The notes beneath the pieces were generated by a model. The model did not search any database and had not been told where the DNA came from. It saw only the letters and a program-made list of their open reading frames with translations. Shown here piece after piece: positions 11,346 through 25,006 of a stretch of 64,000 nucleotides of DNA. The stretch lies in assembly GCA_963924555.1 (NCBI GenBank), contig OZ004593.1, positions 1,794,480 to 1,858,479 of the forward strand, written 5' to 3'. Both the position numbers and the translations under genes were made by a program. The DNA is from Crambe crambe. Its lineage: Eukaryota; Porifera; Demospongiae; Poecilosclerida; Crambeidae. The number at the start of each line of letters is the position of its first letter. The stretch's first letter is position 1.

Positions 11346-11883
11346 AGTCGTTACGCCAGCGGTATTTTATGCACACTTTTATTTGCCCGATTACGTCATA
11401 ATTTTTTTTAAAATGGCTATTCGACCGCATGGAAAGGTGTCCGTGTTTGGCCGATGCTGTTGGTGTGATGCTTATTGCTACAATTATTTGGATAGTTTGT
11501 AGCTCCTTTGAAGGAAGCTTTCTATCTTTTATCGCCAGTTTTAGATGCCAGGACTAAGCCTTTCCTAAGTACCACTACTAGTTTGTGTGGATGTGCTACA
11601 ATTAGAAACAAAGATGATTGAACAGAAGAGGATGCTATGCAGCATTGACTGGACAGAACAACTCTAAATTGGATATTATAACGGAGATGTGAGTAAAGAC
11701 TGTAACTACCAAGTTTCATAACCTAGGAGAAAACAGAAAATTTGTTTGCACGTGTCAACCATCAGCTAGCTCTGTTTCACACTAATTAAACTCATTTACA
11801 TCCAACTCCAGATTACCTTGATCGTCCTCTTCTCCAAATATCATGTCCATGACTTTTTCTGAGTGGTTACAATGCATCACAGG

Positions 11884-12630
11884 CTGCTCCACCAGACACT
11901 GCAGCTGCCTCAGGAAACAGACCCAGTGTGGCGAAGAGTGTCAGTGACAATCTCTATTCCCCCTCTGATGACAACACCCAGCAAGAGGCTAGTGAACCCT
12001 TACAGTGGTAAGCTTTACTTCCCACCCATGATTAACTAGTAGTTCCAGAATCATAGAATTTGGTCGGCTTGTTGCCACATGTGGCACACCCAACATGTTC
12101 TTTGAGGGCATAGCCAGGTGTTTTGTCGTATATCCTCCAACCATTCAGAATGTTGCTTGTTTGTTTGATTTTGGGTTTCTAAATTTTAGAAAATGGGCTG
12201 TCGGTGATACATTGCAAAGCCTGTGGCATATTTCAGTTCCAATTAAATGTATAAATACCAACTGTATATTGGTGTTAGGGTGTTATACACCACAATTATG
12301 ATAGTATGACTTGCACATGGGGATTGGTGAAGGTACATCTATTGCTCTGTATAGCTCTAGCTATGCTTTGTGGATTCATTTTCGTGGCTACAAATGAAGT
12401 GTCTTCACACCCTGGTACTTAGCATTTCTGGGGTACACTAACCTAATGAGCCCACCTTCGGGTAGACGGGTACGTGTTGGCATATTCATAACTTTATTGA
12501 TATCTACCCTACAGGGCCGGCAGCGCAGATGGCTGCATCAAGAGGCAACTCTGGAGAGATAGGGCATACTCCCAAGCTGGCTCACATACCTATTGTCTCT
12601 GTGTTGATGTGTGGCTGTGATAGCTATTAC
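11884..12630 (+). CDS. Candidate two-exon gene fragment, unidentified
   Basis: A possible exon at 11884-12007 (AAPPDTAAASGNRPSVAKSV..., ending EASEPLQ) has CAG| before and TG|GTAAGC after. A possible exon near 12514-12627 (GSADGCIKRQLWRDRAYSQ..., then a stop) continues in phase (TG+G). No start codon, no domain known to me. It lies between the inverted 19-mers at 11345 and 13130 and may belong to a mobile element. Confidence 0.25.
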
Positions 12631-13263
12631 ATATTTGCCTTGTATCTCTACTCATAATCTATATTTTGACTCTTTTAATAATTCATTATCAACAACTGAT
12701 TACCTTGTGGTCGGGTATGGATGTTCACACAAAAAAGGTAGAGACGCATGTCTAGTCTGATAACAGCTGAAATTGTAGCGCGCTTTCTACCGTTGGGAAC
12801 AAAATGTATTTTGCATGAGTGTAACTTCAGTTCATGGTCTCAAAGATGGTGCAGAATTTAAGTCATGGCCACTTACAGAAAATCCAGTTGCACCTCTACC
12901 GTCAAGGCACTTGTTTCCAAGTGATCGTGACTTCGTGTATCTGGAAGTAACAACTTTTTCACACAGTTAGATAGGTCTATGTGTGATCTGTTTGTGTGAA
13001 CTGTTTTACTTACTATACGTATACAGTGTAAGAGTTATAGCAGGAATTATAAGTTAACTAAACAGGAAAATATTCCAAATGAAGAACTTCCGGTGAAAAT
13101 AAAATTGTATGGGGCCCTATGACTTCCGGTTCCGCTGGCGTAACGACTGAAATCTCCGCAGGAAAAAATCATTAAATTTTGTCTCTTGCGCATGCGTACT
13201 GCATACTGGTACGTATGGTGCGTGCTATCCTTTTTAACGCCCACCCACGTGGAACTTGTGAAC

Positions 13264-15107
13264 ATGGACGGTAGGTAATATTTCCTATGATAATGGTTTA
13301 TTAACAACTATAAAAAGATATTTTAGTCAAGCTATTTGAAAGTTGGAGGCCATATAAAGTGTTACGTGAAATATTGAAGGCCAAGTATGGCATCAATAAA
13401 ACTTAAAGGTATAATATATTATAGTTTGCTAGTTATTATAGTTTGCTAGAGCCTACTTTCTAGCTTACTAGCTACATCTTTTCAGTGTAAGATGGCTGAA
13501 GTATCAGTTTAAGAGATTAGGCTTAAACAGAAGAAAGCCTGACCCTCCAGAGCAGCTGATAAAAAGAATAATTCAGGTCTATAATACTGTAGTTATAATA
13601 TAACAGCATAATTATTGCTAGTTTGTCTTTTGAATTGTAGGATGAACTGAAAACTTCCAACTCACTATTAGGCTACAGAGCTATGTGGAAGCTTTTAAGA
13701 GATAAGTATGGATTTGAAGCTAGGAGGTGTGTCAAGTACTGAGCTTAACTAGTATAATTAGTAGCTAACTAGATGCTTCAGGGACACAGTAATGAAAATT
13801 TTGAAATCAGTGGATGCAATTGGCATGCAATGAGCGAAGAAAGAAAAATAAGCTTAAACGAAGGATATACAAGAGTAAAGTAATTTTTTGTTATTGACTA
13901 TGATATTATCAGTAGCTAGCTATTATAATAATACTTAGGGACCAAATCACATCTGGCACATCGATGGGTATGATAAATTGACACCTTATGGAGTCACTAT
14001 TCATGGCTGCATTGACGGGTATGTGCATGATATCACTGGTTTATGGTGCAGCTTAACGTTTTTAATTGTGGCAGATTTTCAAGGAAAATAATGTGGCTGA
14101 AGGTCGCACCTTCAAACAGTAATCCAAAACAAATTTGCTACTATTTTTTGGATAAATTAGAAGAATTATCTGGTATAGAAATCATGCTAGCATGTAGTAA
14201 GCTAGAGAGAGAACTTAATAATTATTGTGATTACTTTCTGTATAGGGTGTCCAGCTGTTGTAAGGTCTGATTATGGCACTGAAAACTGTAATATAGCTGC
14301 AGTGCAAATTGGCCTACGGTATCATCATGATGATGATTTAGCAGGAGGAAAAGGCTACATCTACGGGCCATCAAAGCATAATATTGTAAACTAATTAATA
14401 GCTGTGATTAGCTACCAAAATATATACCGGTAATTATAGAGAATAGAAGGGTGGTGGTCTCAGCTAAGAAGAGGAAAAAACAGAGTGGTGGATCAAGTTG
14501 TTCAAAGTACATAGCTTCAGTTTCTAGTGTTAGCTATATTTACTATTCTTGCATGCAGACTCTTGAAGATGGAGAACTAGACCACAGAGACCCTTTTCAA
14601 AGGTGCAGCTGCATGTGGATACATAGCTAATACCGATATGATGTATCATTATGTACAGGTATTGCTTACTCTATTCAAGTGTACCGCTAATCAAGAGAGA
14701 ATTAGCTGAATTTATTGAATACTGGAACTCTCACTTGATTCGCAAGAATAAAATGAGCCAATCACCTAGTGGTGTTCCTAATGAAATGCATGAACTTCCT
14801 TCTTTATATGGTAATTAGCTAACAACATAATTATAACGAAATAAGCCTTTTGTATCACCTAGGTGCATCTGACCAGCTAAAACTGTTCGATAGTAGACTT
14901 TGGATAGAGGCAATGACCCATGAAAGTGAACCACCTACTGAATTCTTACCAAATGGGTTTGAGGAGTGGGCAGATTATATTCTACGCCATGATTTCAACA
15001 TAACAAGAAATGCTATTGCTGCTCCTATTGTTCGAGACATTTACCGCTACCTTAGCCACCAGGACCCCCCTTCACTTTCAAGCAATTCATCATCAGAGAC
15101 TGAGTAA
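13264..15107 (+). pseudogene. Integrase-core (DDE) transposase gene, IS3EU-like, decaying
   Basis: About eleven exons. N-terminal helix-turn-helix-like part: KLFESWRPYKVLREILKAKY (from 13327) and LKYQFKRLGLNRRKPDPPEQ (about 13497-13575), then DELKTSNSLLGYRAMWKLLR (13641-13726). Integrase core: GPNHIWHIDGYDKLTPYGVT (first Asp, about 13939), RFSRKIMWLKV, VRSDYGTEN (second Asp, about 14270) and RIEGWWSQLRRGKN (third acid, about 14440). A C-terminal exon spans 14862-15107. This layout fits the eukaryotic IS3-like integrase transposases of many invertebrates and fish; that assignment is from memory. One base seems missing at the end of the second exon (AAAACTTAAAG), and the exon at ~13780-13875 changes frame near GGCATGCAATGAGCG, so it is probably a pseudogene. 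The catalytic residues themselves survive. Confidence 0.65.
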
Positions 15108-15161
15108 TGGCAATGTTGTAAAGATATAGAATAACTATAGTCACAGCTAAAATTAATGTCT

Positions 15162-17774
<2,613 letters not shown>

Positions 17775-18470
17775 GTCCTCCCCGTCCTCCACCTCCTCCT
17801 GAGCCAGGAGTGTGTCGGTTCAATATTATACAGCAGGCCGATGCCAGTATCCAAAAGGTGATCAAATTATACTCAACAACTGTAACTGGTAGCTATATTT
17901 CCATAATACTTGTTTTTAGGAGTCACTTTGCTTTTGCTACAGATCTCAAAATTGATCACCAGTCAAAGATCACTCCAAGTGAGTGGAATGCAGTGCCAGT
18001 TTGTTAGCCAGAGCTCAAAGAAGAGAACCAGACTATAACTTTATCAAATAAAGTCTATTTGATATCTCATCATAAATAATCAGCTCATAGAGTGGGTGAT
18101 CAGCTCTAGCTCTTCTCTTCTGGTGTTTTAAATGCACATCAGGCCTGCAGGTGGGTGGGGCTGGTCGGCGCATGCGCATGCGTGCGATGATGACGTAATG
18201 TCCTAATTGAGATCTTGATAAGATGTTTCTTGTTATTGCTCTATGTCTTTCTATATCTGCCTCTGCCACGGGGGAATCCTTCCCTGGACCTTGCAAGTTA
18301 GCTTTTAGCTATGTAGAAATCTCGTTAGCTGCTATATAAGTGGCTATTTAAAATTAAATGCTACATGCCAGCTGGGCAGTGATGTTAGCTATGAACACTC
18401 TAGCTATGACCACTACTCTGTACTTATCCCCTATGGCCATTGTGTAGCTTCTTTGCTAGTGTGTGTTAAC
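17775..18470 (+). repeat. ~680-bp segmental duplicate, right copy
   Basis: Begins in the middle of array exon 3 (TGTCCTCCCCGTCCTCCACC) and continues through exon 4 (17943-18006, stop earlier than in D because of a small TTTG insertion), spacer, the promoter and exon 1 of copy F. Near-identical to 7660-8340. The exon-3 and exon-4 pieces here have no upstream exons and are a pseudogene remnant. Confidence 0.8.
18151..18200 (+). promoter_or_regulatory. Promoter block of copy F
   Basis: GTGGGTGGGGCTGGTC, then GGCGCATGCGCATGCGTGCG (the NRF1-like palindrome partly doubled), then GATGATGACGTAATG, 23 bp before the ATG at 18223. Confidence 0.75.
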
Positions 18471-19635
18471 AAGGTCAGCCAAACAACTGACTAAGTTAAA
18501 GCATAATATATCTATGGTTGTGGTGTAGCTAACTATGAAGAACTTTTTTTTGGAAATGCTGACTGACCTTGAGGTTCAGGTAGAGCATGTTATTGACAGC
18601 TAGCTAGCTACCAAGAGTTGCACTTCTGAACATAATACAGGGAATGGTTGTGGCCTTGTGAAGGTGGAGAGTGGCGTTGTACCTCAGAGGAAACATATGG
18701 ACGCTTCAATTTCGGTCCACAACCAGGTTGCCCAACCCTACCCATCACTGTTCCTCCACCATCAGGTAAATGCAGACTTGTGAATGGAATTTGCCAGTAT
18801 ACCAACTCCTCTCTGGAGTGTGCCGCTTGGCTCCCTAATGATGAATATCGCTACACCTGTGGTTCTGTGGAGGAAAGAGATCAAGTATCAAAAAGTAAGG
18901 GGCGTTCTATTGGGAATCCTCCACCTCCTGATCAGCTTTGCCTGCCAATAAATGGGACATGCCAGTGGTATAACCCCTGTCGCTTCTGGAAGGGATTTTG
19001 CAGTTCTCCCTATCGTTGTGGTAGCATTGATGACTACCTTGCCTTCCGGTTTGGTCCACAACCACGCTGTGCTGCTCCCTCTAGAGGGTGGGTGCCTCCA
19101 ATTCCTCCAGGCGAATGTATTATCACTGATAAACAGTGCAGATGGTCAAGTAAGTCAAATCTTTCTGGTGTGCATGAATGAAACGGTATCCTGAAACGTA
19201 CTATAACTTATACAGTACACATACAATTTTATAGACTGCACTGGATTTATGGACTGGTGCCGTGGTAGCTGGATGTGTGGGAGTCAGTATGATAAGGATG
19301 TGTATTATTCCAGCCCCCCTCCTGGTTACTCTTGTCCTCCCCCTCCTCCACCTCCTCCTCAGCCAGGAGTGTGTCGGTTCAACATTTCAGCAGGCCACTG
19401 CCAGTATCAAAAGGGTGATTAATATTTTTAAATCAATTATTCTATGCTTTACTATAGCTAGTCCTATCAATTTCATATTAAGTCGGTCAAATTACTCTAA
19501 CTGGTTTGTTTCAAGAGTTACTTTGCTTTTGCTACAGATCTCAGAATCGATCACCAGTCAAAGACCACTCCAAATGATCATGAGTGGAATGCAGTGCCAG
19601 TGGGCCAGAGCTCAAAGAAGAGAACCAGACTATAG
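18223..19635 (+). CDS. Array copy F: secreted four-repeat cysteine-rich protein
   Basis: Exons 18223-18296, 18641-19149, 19235-19414 and 19538-19635 (286 aa). Signal peptide MFLVIALCLSISASAT. The exon-1 donor is AA|GTTAG, so the residue joining exons 1 and 2 is Lys where B, C, G, H and I have Arg. Four repeats follow; repeat 2 (AWLPNDEYRYTCGSVEERDQ) lacks two cysteines as in all copies. Exon 3 has a GYSCPPPPPPPPQPGVC loop without the GHTP motif. The last exon keeps DHEWNAVPVGQSSKKRTRL. No membrane segment; probably secreted. It has an unbroken promoter, so it is one of the best candidates for an active copy. Confidence 0.85.
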
Positions 19636-19710
19636 ATCAAAAACACATGGGTTCACTTGATACCATGGTCATTGCCATTTCAAAAACCTAGTACATGTAC
19701 CTATACATTA

Positions 19711-19770
19711 AGTGGGTGGGGCTGGCGGCGCATGCGCGCGATGATGACGTAATGATGTCTGTTTACTTTA
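19711..19770 (+). promoter_or_regulatory. Displaced promoter block of copy G
   Basis: GTGGGTGGGGCTGGCGGCGC, ATGCGCGCGATGATGACGTA and then GTTTACTTTA, the usual sequence just before an array start codon. The ATG that belongs to it is now 3.7 kb away (23500) because a transposon starts at 19771. Confidence 0.8.
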
Positions 19771-22700
19771 GGCCATCACTAATAAATTGTTGGTTTGGTG
19801 TCCAACTGAATTTGAAATTTGGGTAGGTAGGTAGGAAAAAAATTTAATCACTTAAAATGATTATTCAAAAACAAAACATGGTTCTAGCTATAATATTTAA
19901 AAAAAAAGTGAGTAACAATACCATTAGTTTCATAAAACAGCAAAAGAAATAAACTGACTGAATAGTGGTGACTATTTGCTTATTGTTTCTTGTGACGTTT
20001 TTCGGAAGAAGGTCCTTCATGTGGTCGGCGCTTCCCTCGGAATTTACCACGAGTTATAGGCTGCTTTCCGGAAGACACACACTCTCCACACAGAGGTAGT
20101 ACAGTCTGAAATTCTTGCTTGAATGTTTCATCCACTGTACAGTCATCATCCCCACCACATAAGGAACATACGATCTTGAATTTCTTTGAGGAGTAATATG
20201 CAAACTCAATTGGACTGTCACAATTGATTCCTTCTCGAACAACAGGAGAATCTTGTGACTGTTCACTCTCACATGCTATTGGAAGCTTAGACCCACAGGA
20301 GTACAAATAATCTGAAGAAATACCTTTCACTAGTTGTATCACCGAATGTGGCAATTGGGATTGTGAGTAAACAACTCGTGGCTTGTCACATACACAGCAC
20401 ACAATAGTACAGCGAGCCTTTGTTGACACTAGTAGTTCTTTGTGCTCCGAATCCACTCCAGCAGGTTGCTGTTTTGAAGGTCTATCTTTCTCTGAAGGTT
20501 GGAGTCCATAGACATCCTTGTACGGAAGGTATTTATTAGAACTTGGACAGAAGACTGGGTCAGGTAGCCAAGAAAGCTTTGAGAAAGTATCAGCAGGAAG
20601 AACAGGAGGATTGCATCCAAATTCACAATCCTGCTTACCACATTTCTTGACTTGAAAAATGTAGTGATGTCTAATTGTGTGGGTTTCCAAGAATTTCTTG
20701 AGCCGTTCACATTTGGACAAAGCCTTTTGTGTTGTATCAGTCATTTCAACATTGGGATCGATGATCTTCACAGACTCAAACAAATCAGTAAGCTCCTCAC
20801 TGTTTGCTGTTTCATGCTTTGAAACAAATTGCTGATCTTTCAGGTACAGCCGACTAAATCGCTCTGAAACAAAATGGGCTGGTGTAGCAACACTTTCTTG
20901 AAATGCTTCTTCCAAGCCTTTGTGGTACTTCTTAGCCTTCTCTCGGATTTCTGACATTGATGAGCATCTGCCCAAAATAGTCTCATACTGATCATCCATT
21001 CTTGTCCGCTCGAGGGACACACCATAAAGTGCTACGTTTAGAAGAGACATAACTCGCTCAACGGGGTTGATAAAACTTTGCCCTGGAGCAGTTCGTACTG
21101 CTATAAGCATGTCAAGTTTGAGTTTACGAAATAAGGCTATCCAAGAAAGCTGCACTGATAAAAATGTTGGCCTGTGGTCAGGTCCACCATCAGTGTACAC
21201 TGCCAAGATTGGCTGCACACTATGCAATTGATCAATGATATCAATTACTTCGTGTGAATGCAAAAGAGGAGATGAAGGGGAAAATACGGCATCTTTCACT
21301 CCCACAAAAACTTTACCTCGGTAAAACGATTCAGTGATGGAATCTGGAATATCAATAGCAAGAGCTACTGATGGTGTGAGCTTTGACTTCGTGAAATCAT
21401 GATCCAAAGCAACTACCGCAGTTCCGGAAGAAGTTAGTACCCGACGACCTCTGTCTAAGGAAGCCACTGCAGCATTTGGCTCACCAACTGAAATGGAGTG
21501 CTTGTCATCCAAGCTCAGTAAAACAGAATGATTACGATAAGACACACAAAACTCCTTCAAGTACCGAAACTGGGCTGCAGCATAGTAGGTATCCTCATGG
21601 TTTGCTCTTAAAATACGCCTTTGAACCTGAAATTTAATGTCAAACTGCTTTACAAACCTGAGGCTGACTTGAGAATGGGGTGAGCGAGGCAGAAATTGGA
21701 GCCTGATCCACTCATTAGACGGAATATCGAAACAACCCTTTTCTTCTTTCGGAATTTTTTCTTGAACCTTTCTCGATAAGTCGGGTATTGACATAGCAAC
21801 TGGCATGTGAGCTTGACCATGGCGCCGGTCATTTGCTGCAGCCTCATTATAGTCTTGCAATACATGAGAAAGAAGCTCCCAAAACCGGGTGAATTTACTT
21901 GGCCGTCCTTCATTCTTTTCCCGGAGATCAACAATAATAGACGAATCCGTTAAATACTCACTGTGCAAAAGGGTTTGGAGACGACCAACAATTTCAGGAT
22001 TAGGAACTGCTGAAGCATCACCAGTTAAGGAACGATACATCTCATTAATAATTAAAGGGGGTATTTTGCATATTAAACCAAAGCGTGCACAAAATTCACG
22101 CCTCATACTCCTAGTATGATAGACAGGGATTGATGAGCGGATGCTATCAATGACCTCCAGTAACTTCTCAGTAGCACGCTGCCTCTTGTCCAAAGGTAGT
22201 TTCCATACAAATGTCATAGTTCCAAGGCTTCCCGAACGGTTGTAACGAAAAACTTGTATTGGAACAGATAGTTTAAGACCACGGATATACTCATAACGTT
22301 TACGCCTGTCTATTGGAGTGAATTTTTCATCAAGGTGGATGACATCATACTCATCAATTCTTCTAATAACAGAGTTCAATGCAGAGTACTCACTACTAAC
22401 CAGAACAACTGGTTCACTTTCATAGACATCAAAGTCCTTAAAAGGAGTACGCACTGGTTCCATAGCTGACTGACGGTATTGCTGCTTTGCATTCTCGACT
22501 CTTAAATATTCCACATATCCACCCAAACACTCAGCAAGCTGTTTAATAGCAGCATGCATATCTCTCCAAACTTCACCTTGAATGACAGGGAAGGTCAGGA
22601 TGTGGTAGAGATTCTGGACATCTTGTGATAAAATAGAAGAATCTAGTCTAGCTGCTTTTTTCTTCTTCACAGAGTCGTTAAATCCCCGAAAAGTATGGAA

Positions 22701-23493
22701 AGTAAGCGGCAGAGGTGGCACATCTATGCTTTGATGCGACCTTTGATGAAATTTTTCATGGTGTTCATCAATGTGCCAGAGTACATCTCTTAGAACACCA
22801 ATGATCACCTTTCCTTCATTTTGTGTTACATGAGCATTTGGGAAGAAAATTTCTTTGGCTTTTAGCATTTCAATAATAGCGTTGTACAGTTCATCTTTCT
22901 TGTTGAAGCTTTTCTTATTCTCTTTGGAAAGAACTTCAGGAAGCTGTGGTATGTTTCTACCCCTTCCTTGTTGAGCTAGCCTCCTTGAATTTGCCATCAA
23001 AACATCGGCAGCATTGACAGATTGACTTGCAGATTCATCAGTGTCTTTGGTAGTGACAACAAACTTGACAAAAGTCTTTCCAAACGTGAGGGTCACTCTA
23101 ACTGGATGATTTACCTCTGCCTGAATGGAGTTTTTCCCATTGCTATCATCAGAAAGGAAGATTTCTTTTATACAATAATTAGAGCCAAAATTGGTTACAA
23201 AGAAGGAGCCAAATGTTTCACTTTCATCAACCTCCTTGATGACATCTGCCACCAATGCTCTGCCTCCTGATACAACCCTACAAGCTAGAAACATAGTGCT
23301 ACAGTATTGCTGTCACTCTAGGTGCAAATCACTGCTCCAATTAAAACGCACTTCACATGGTCTGGTTCAAAGGTCAGGGCAAATTAGATTTTAATTTTAT
23401 GCGCATGCGCAGTAGGTTAATTTAAAAGGTGTAAATTGGTGTGAATTTGGGTCGGTAGGAGGACACCAAACCAACAATTTATTAGTGATGGCC
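19771..23493 (-). mobile_element. Complete 3.7-kb DNA transposon
   Basis: Perfect 33-bp terminal inverted repeats (19771-19803 and 23461-23493, starting GGCCATCACTAATAAATTGT) are flanked by a TTA direct repeat (19768-19770, 23494-23496). The empty site in copy I (GTTTACTTTTAAGTATG) confirms a 3-bp TTA target duplication. The one gene inside is an uninterrupted transposase on the minus strand. Perfect ends plus an open frame mean a young insertion. TTA duplication recalls PIF/Harbinger and a few other 3-bp superfamilies, but the protein does not look like Harbinger, so I leave the superfamily open. Confidence 0.9.
19980..23294 (-). CDS. DDE-type transposase, 1104 aa, intact
   Basis: Single uninterrupted frame between the terminal repeats. 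Putative catalytic segments: SLDDKHSISVGEP (about residue 590), YTDGGPDHRPTF (about 700) and NPVERVMSLLN (about 745), a plausible D-D-E set. The C-terminus is zinc-finger-like: CGKQDCEFGC (about 885), CCVCDKP (about 970), then CSLCGGDDDC ... LCGEC (about 1045-1080), and a basic end (KRRPHEGPSSEKRHKK). I recall similar DDK...VGEP / DGGPDH / NPVERVM proteins from cnidarians and sponges, generally unnamed. The first Met (23294) lies about 200 bp inside the right end. A TGCGCATGCGCA palindrome at 23400-23411 could be its promoter. Confidence 0.8.
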   Translation of the reverse strand: MFLACRVVSGGRALVADVIKEVDESETFGSFFVTNFGSNYCIKEIFLSDDSNGKNSIQAEVNHPVRVTLTFGKTFVKFVVTTKDTDESASQSVNAADVLMANSRRLAQQGRGRNIPQLPEVLSKENKKSFNKKDELYNAIIEMLKAKEIFFPNAHVTQNEGKVIIGVLRDVLWHIDEHHEKFHQRSHQSIDVPPLPLTFHTFRGFNDSVKKKKAARLDSSILSQDVQNLYHILTFPVIQGEVWRDMHAAIKQLAECLGGYVEYLRVENAKQQYRQSAMEPVRTPFKDFDVYESEPVVLVSSEYSALNSVIRRIDEYDVIHLDEKFTPIDRRKRYEYIRGLKLSVPIQVFRYNRSGSLGTMTFVWKLPLDKRQRATEKLLEVIDSIRSSIPVYHTRSMRREFCARFGLICKIPPLIINEMYRSLTGDASAVPNPEIVGRLQTLLHSEYLTDSSIIVDLREKNEGRPSKFTRFWELLSHVLQDYNEAAANDRRHGQAHMPVAMSIPDLSRKVQEKIPKEEKGCFDIPSNEWIRLQFLPRSPHSQVSLRFVKQFDIKFQVQRRILRANHEDTYYAAAQFRYLKEFCVSYRNHSVLLSLDDKHSISVGEPNAAVASLDRGRRVLTSSGTAVVALDHDFTKSKLTPSVALAIDIPDSITESFYRGKVFVGVKDAVFSPSSPLLHSHEVIDIIDQLHSVQPILAVYTDGGPDHRPTFLSVQLSWIALFRKLKLDMLIAVRTAPGQSFINPVERVMSLLNVALYGVSLERTRMDDQYETILGRCSSMSEIREKAKKYHKGLEEAFQESVATPAHFVSERFSRLYLKDQQFVSKHETANSEELTDLFESVKIIDPNVEMTDTTQKALSKCERLKKFLETHTIRHHYIFQVKKCGKQDCEFGCNPPVLPADTFSKLSWLPDPVFCPSSNKYLPYKDVYGLQPSEKDRPSKQQPAGVDSEHKELLVSTKARCTIVCCVCDKPRVVYSQSQLPHSVIQLVKGISSDYLYSCGSKLPIACESEQSQDSPVVREGINCDSPIEFAYYSSKKFKIVCSLCGGDDDCTVDETFKQEFQTVLPLCGECVSSGKQPITRGKFRGKRRPHEGPSSEKRHKKQ

Positions 23494-23499
23494 TTAAGT

Positions 23500-24808
23500 A
23501 TGTTTCTTGTTATTGGTTTATATCTTTGTATATCTGCCTCTGCCACGGGAGGATCCTTCCCTGGACCTTGCAGGTTAGTAGCATTAGAATCTTCGTTAGT
23601 TGCTAAGTGGCTGTTTAAGCCAGCTGGATGTATTACCAGTATTCTGTACTACTTGATCCCCTTATGGCCTTTGTTTAAATTCTCTGCCAGTGATATGTTA
23701 ATTTATAGTGGCATGGTCACATAAATTAGCTGAACACTAACTAAGATAAAGTGGGTAGGGTAACTTTGGAAATGCCGACTGTGGAGCTGGGCTACTACAC
23801 TTTATTGTACTATCGGGTAGAGCATTACAGCTAGCTAGCTAGGAAGAGTTTGAGCCATGGATTTCCCACTTCTGAAATTACCCCACCTTTACTACCTTAC
23901 CAGGGAATGGTTGTGGCCTTGTGAAGGTGGAGAGTGGCGTTGCACCTCAGAGGAAACATATGGACGCTTCAAATTTGGTCCACAACCAGGCTGCCCAACC
24001 CTACCCATCACTGTTCCTCCACCACGTCCACCAGGTCAATGCAGACTTGTGAATGGAATATGCCAGTACACCATCTCCTCTCTGGAGTGTGCCATTAATC
24101 ACTACACCTGTGGTTCAGTGGAGGAAAGAGATCAAGCATTAAAACGTAATAAGGGGAGATTTATCGGGAATCCCCCAGCTCCTGATCAGCTGTGCCTGCC
24201 AATTAATGGGATGTGCCAATGGTATAATCCCTGTCGCTTCTGGAAGGGATTTTGCAGTTCTCCCTATCGTTGTGGTAGTATTGATGACTACCTTGCCTTC
24301 CAGTTTGGTCCACAGCCACGCTGTGTTGCTCCCCCTAAAGGGTGGGTGCCTCCAATTCCTCCAGGCGAATGCATTATCACTGATCAACAGTGTAGATGGT
24401 CAAGTAAGTCAAATCTTTCTGGTATAGACATGTCAAAATTAATACCTAGTTTTACTTTATAGACTGCACTGGATTTATGGACTGGTGTGGTAGTAGATGG
24501 ATGTGTGAGAGTCAGTATGATAAGGATGTGTATCATGCTGGCCCCCCTCCCCCTTGTCCTCCCCCTCCTCCGGGCCACACCCCTCCTCCTGAGCCAGGAG
24601 TGTGTCAGTTCAACATTACAGCAGGCCGGTGCCAGTATCAAAAAGGTAATCAAACGAATTATGGCTAATCCATCCAGTCCTATCAATCTTGTTTTAGGAG
24701 TCACTTTATTTTGCTACAGATCTCAGAATCAATCACCAGTCAAAGACCACCCCAAGTGAGTGGAATGCAGTGCCAGTTGGCCAGAGCTCAAAGAAGAGAA
24801 CCAGTTAA
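23500..24808 (+). CDS. Array copy G: cysteine-rich protein with a transposon at its 5' end
   Basis: Exons 23500-23573, 23904-24403, 24463-24645 and 24720-24808 (281 aa). Signal peptide MFLVIGLYLCISASAT. Repeat 2 is shortened (ECAINHYTCGSVEERDQALK), yet the frame is kept. Exon 3 has PPGHTPPPEPGVC; the last exon ends SSKKRTS. The coding frame is intact, but the normal promoter lies on the far side of the transposon ending at 23493, six bases before the ATG. Expression would need a new promoter, perhaps from the transposon end. If not expressed, it is a recently silenced copy. Confidence 0.85.
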
Positions 24809-24949
24809 CTTTTCACAAAAGTCTAACTTTAATAAAAAAACTTTATCAAAACTGCTATAACCATAGCTAGATAGTTTTCTTATAAACCAAATTTCAAAAA
24901 CCTGAGTGGGATGATTATCTGTCTGCTGGTGTTTTGGGCACATGAGGCA

Positions 24950-24990
24950 AAGTGGGTGGGGCTGGTCGCGTGATGATGTAATTTCCTAAT
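24950..24990 (+). promoter_or_regulatory. Weakened promoter block of copy H
   Basis: AGTGGGTGGGGCTGGTCGCG is followed by TGATGATGTAATTTCC. The GCATGCGC palindrome is deleted and the CRE core changed (ATGATGTAAT), while the ATG spacing is kept. Confidence 0.6.
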
Positions 24991-25006
24991 TGTGTGGAAG
25001 TGAAGT

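Noticed and set aside
21889-23394. Plus-strand short frames inside the transposon
   Set aside because: Antisense to the intact 1104-aa transposase.
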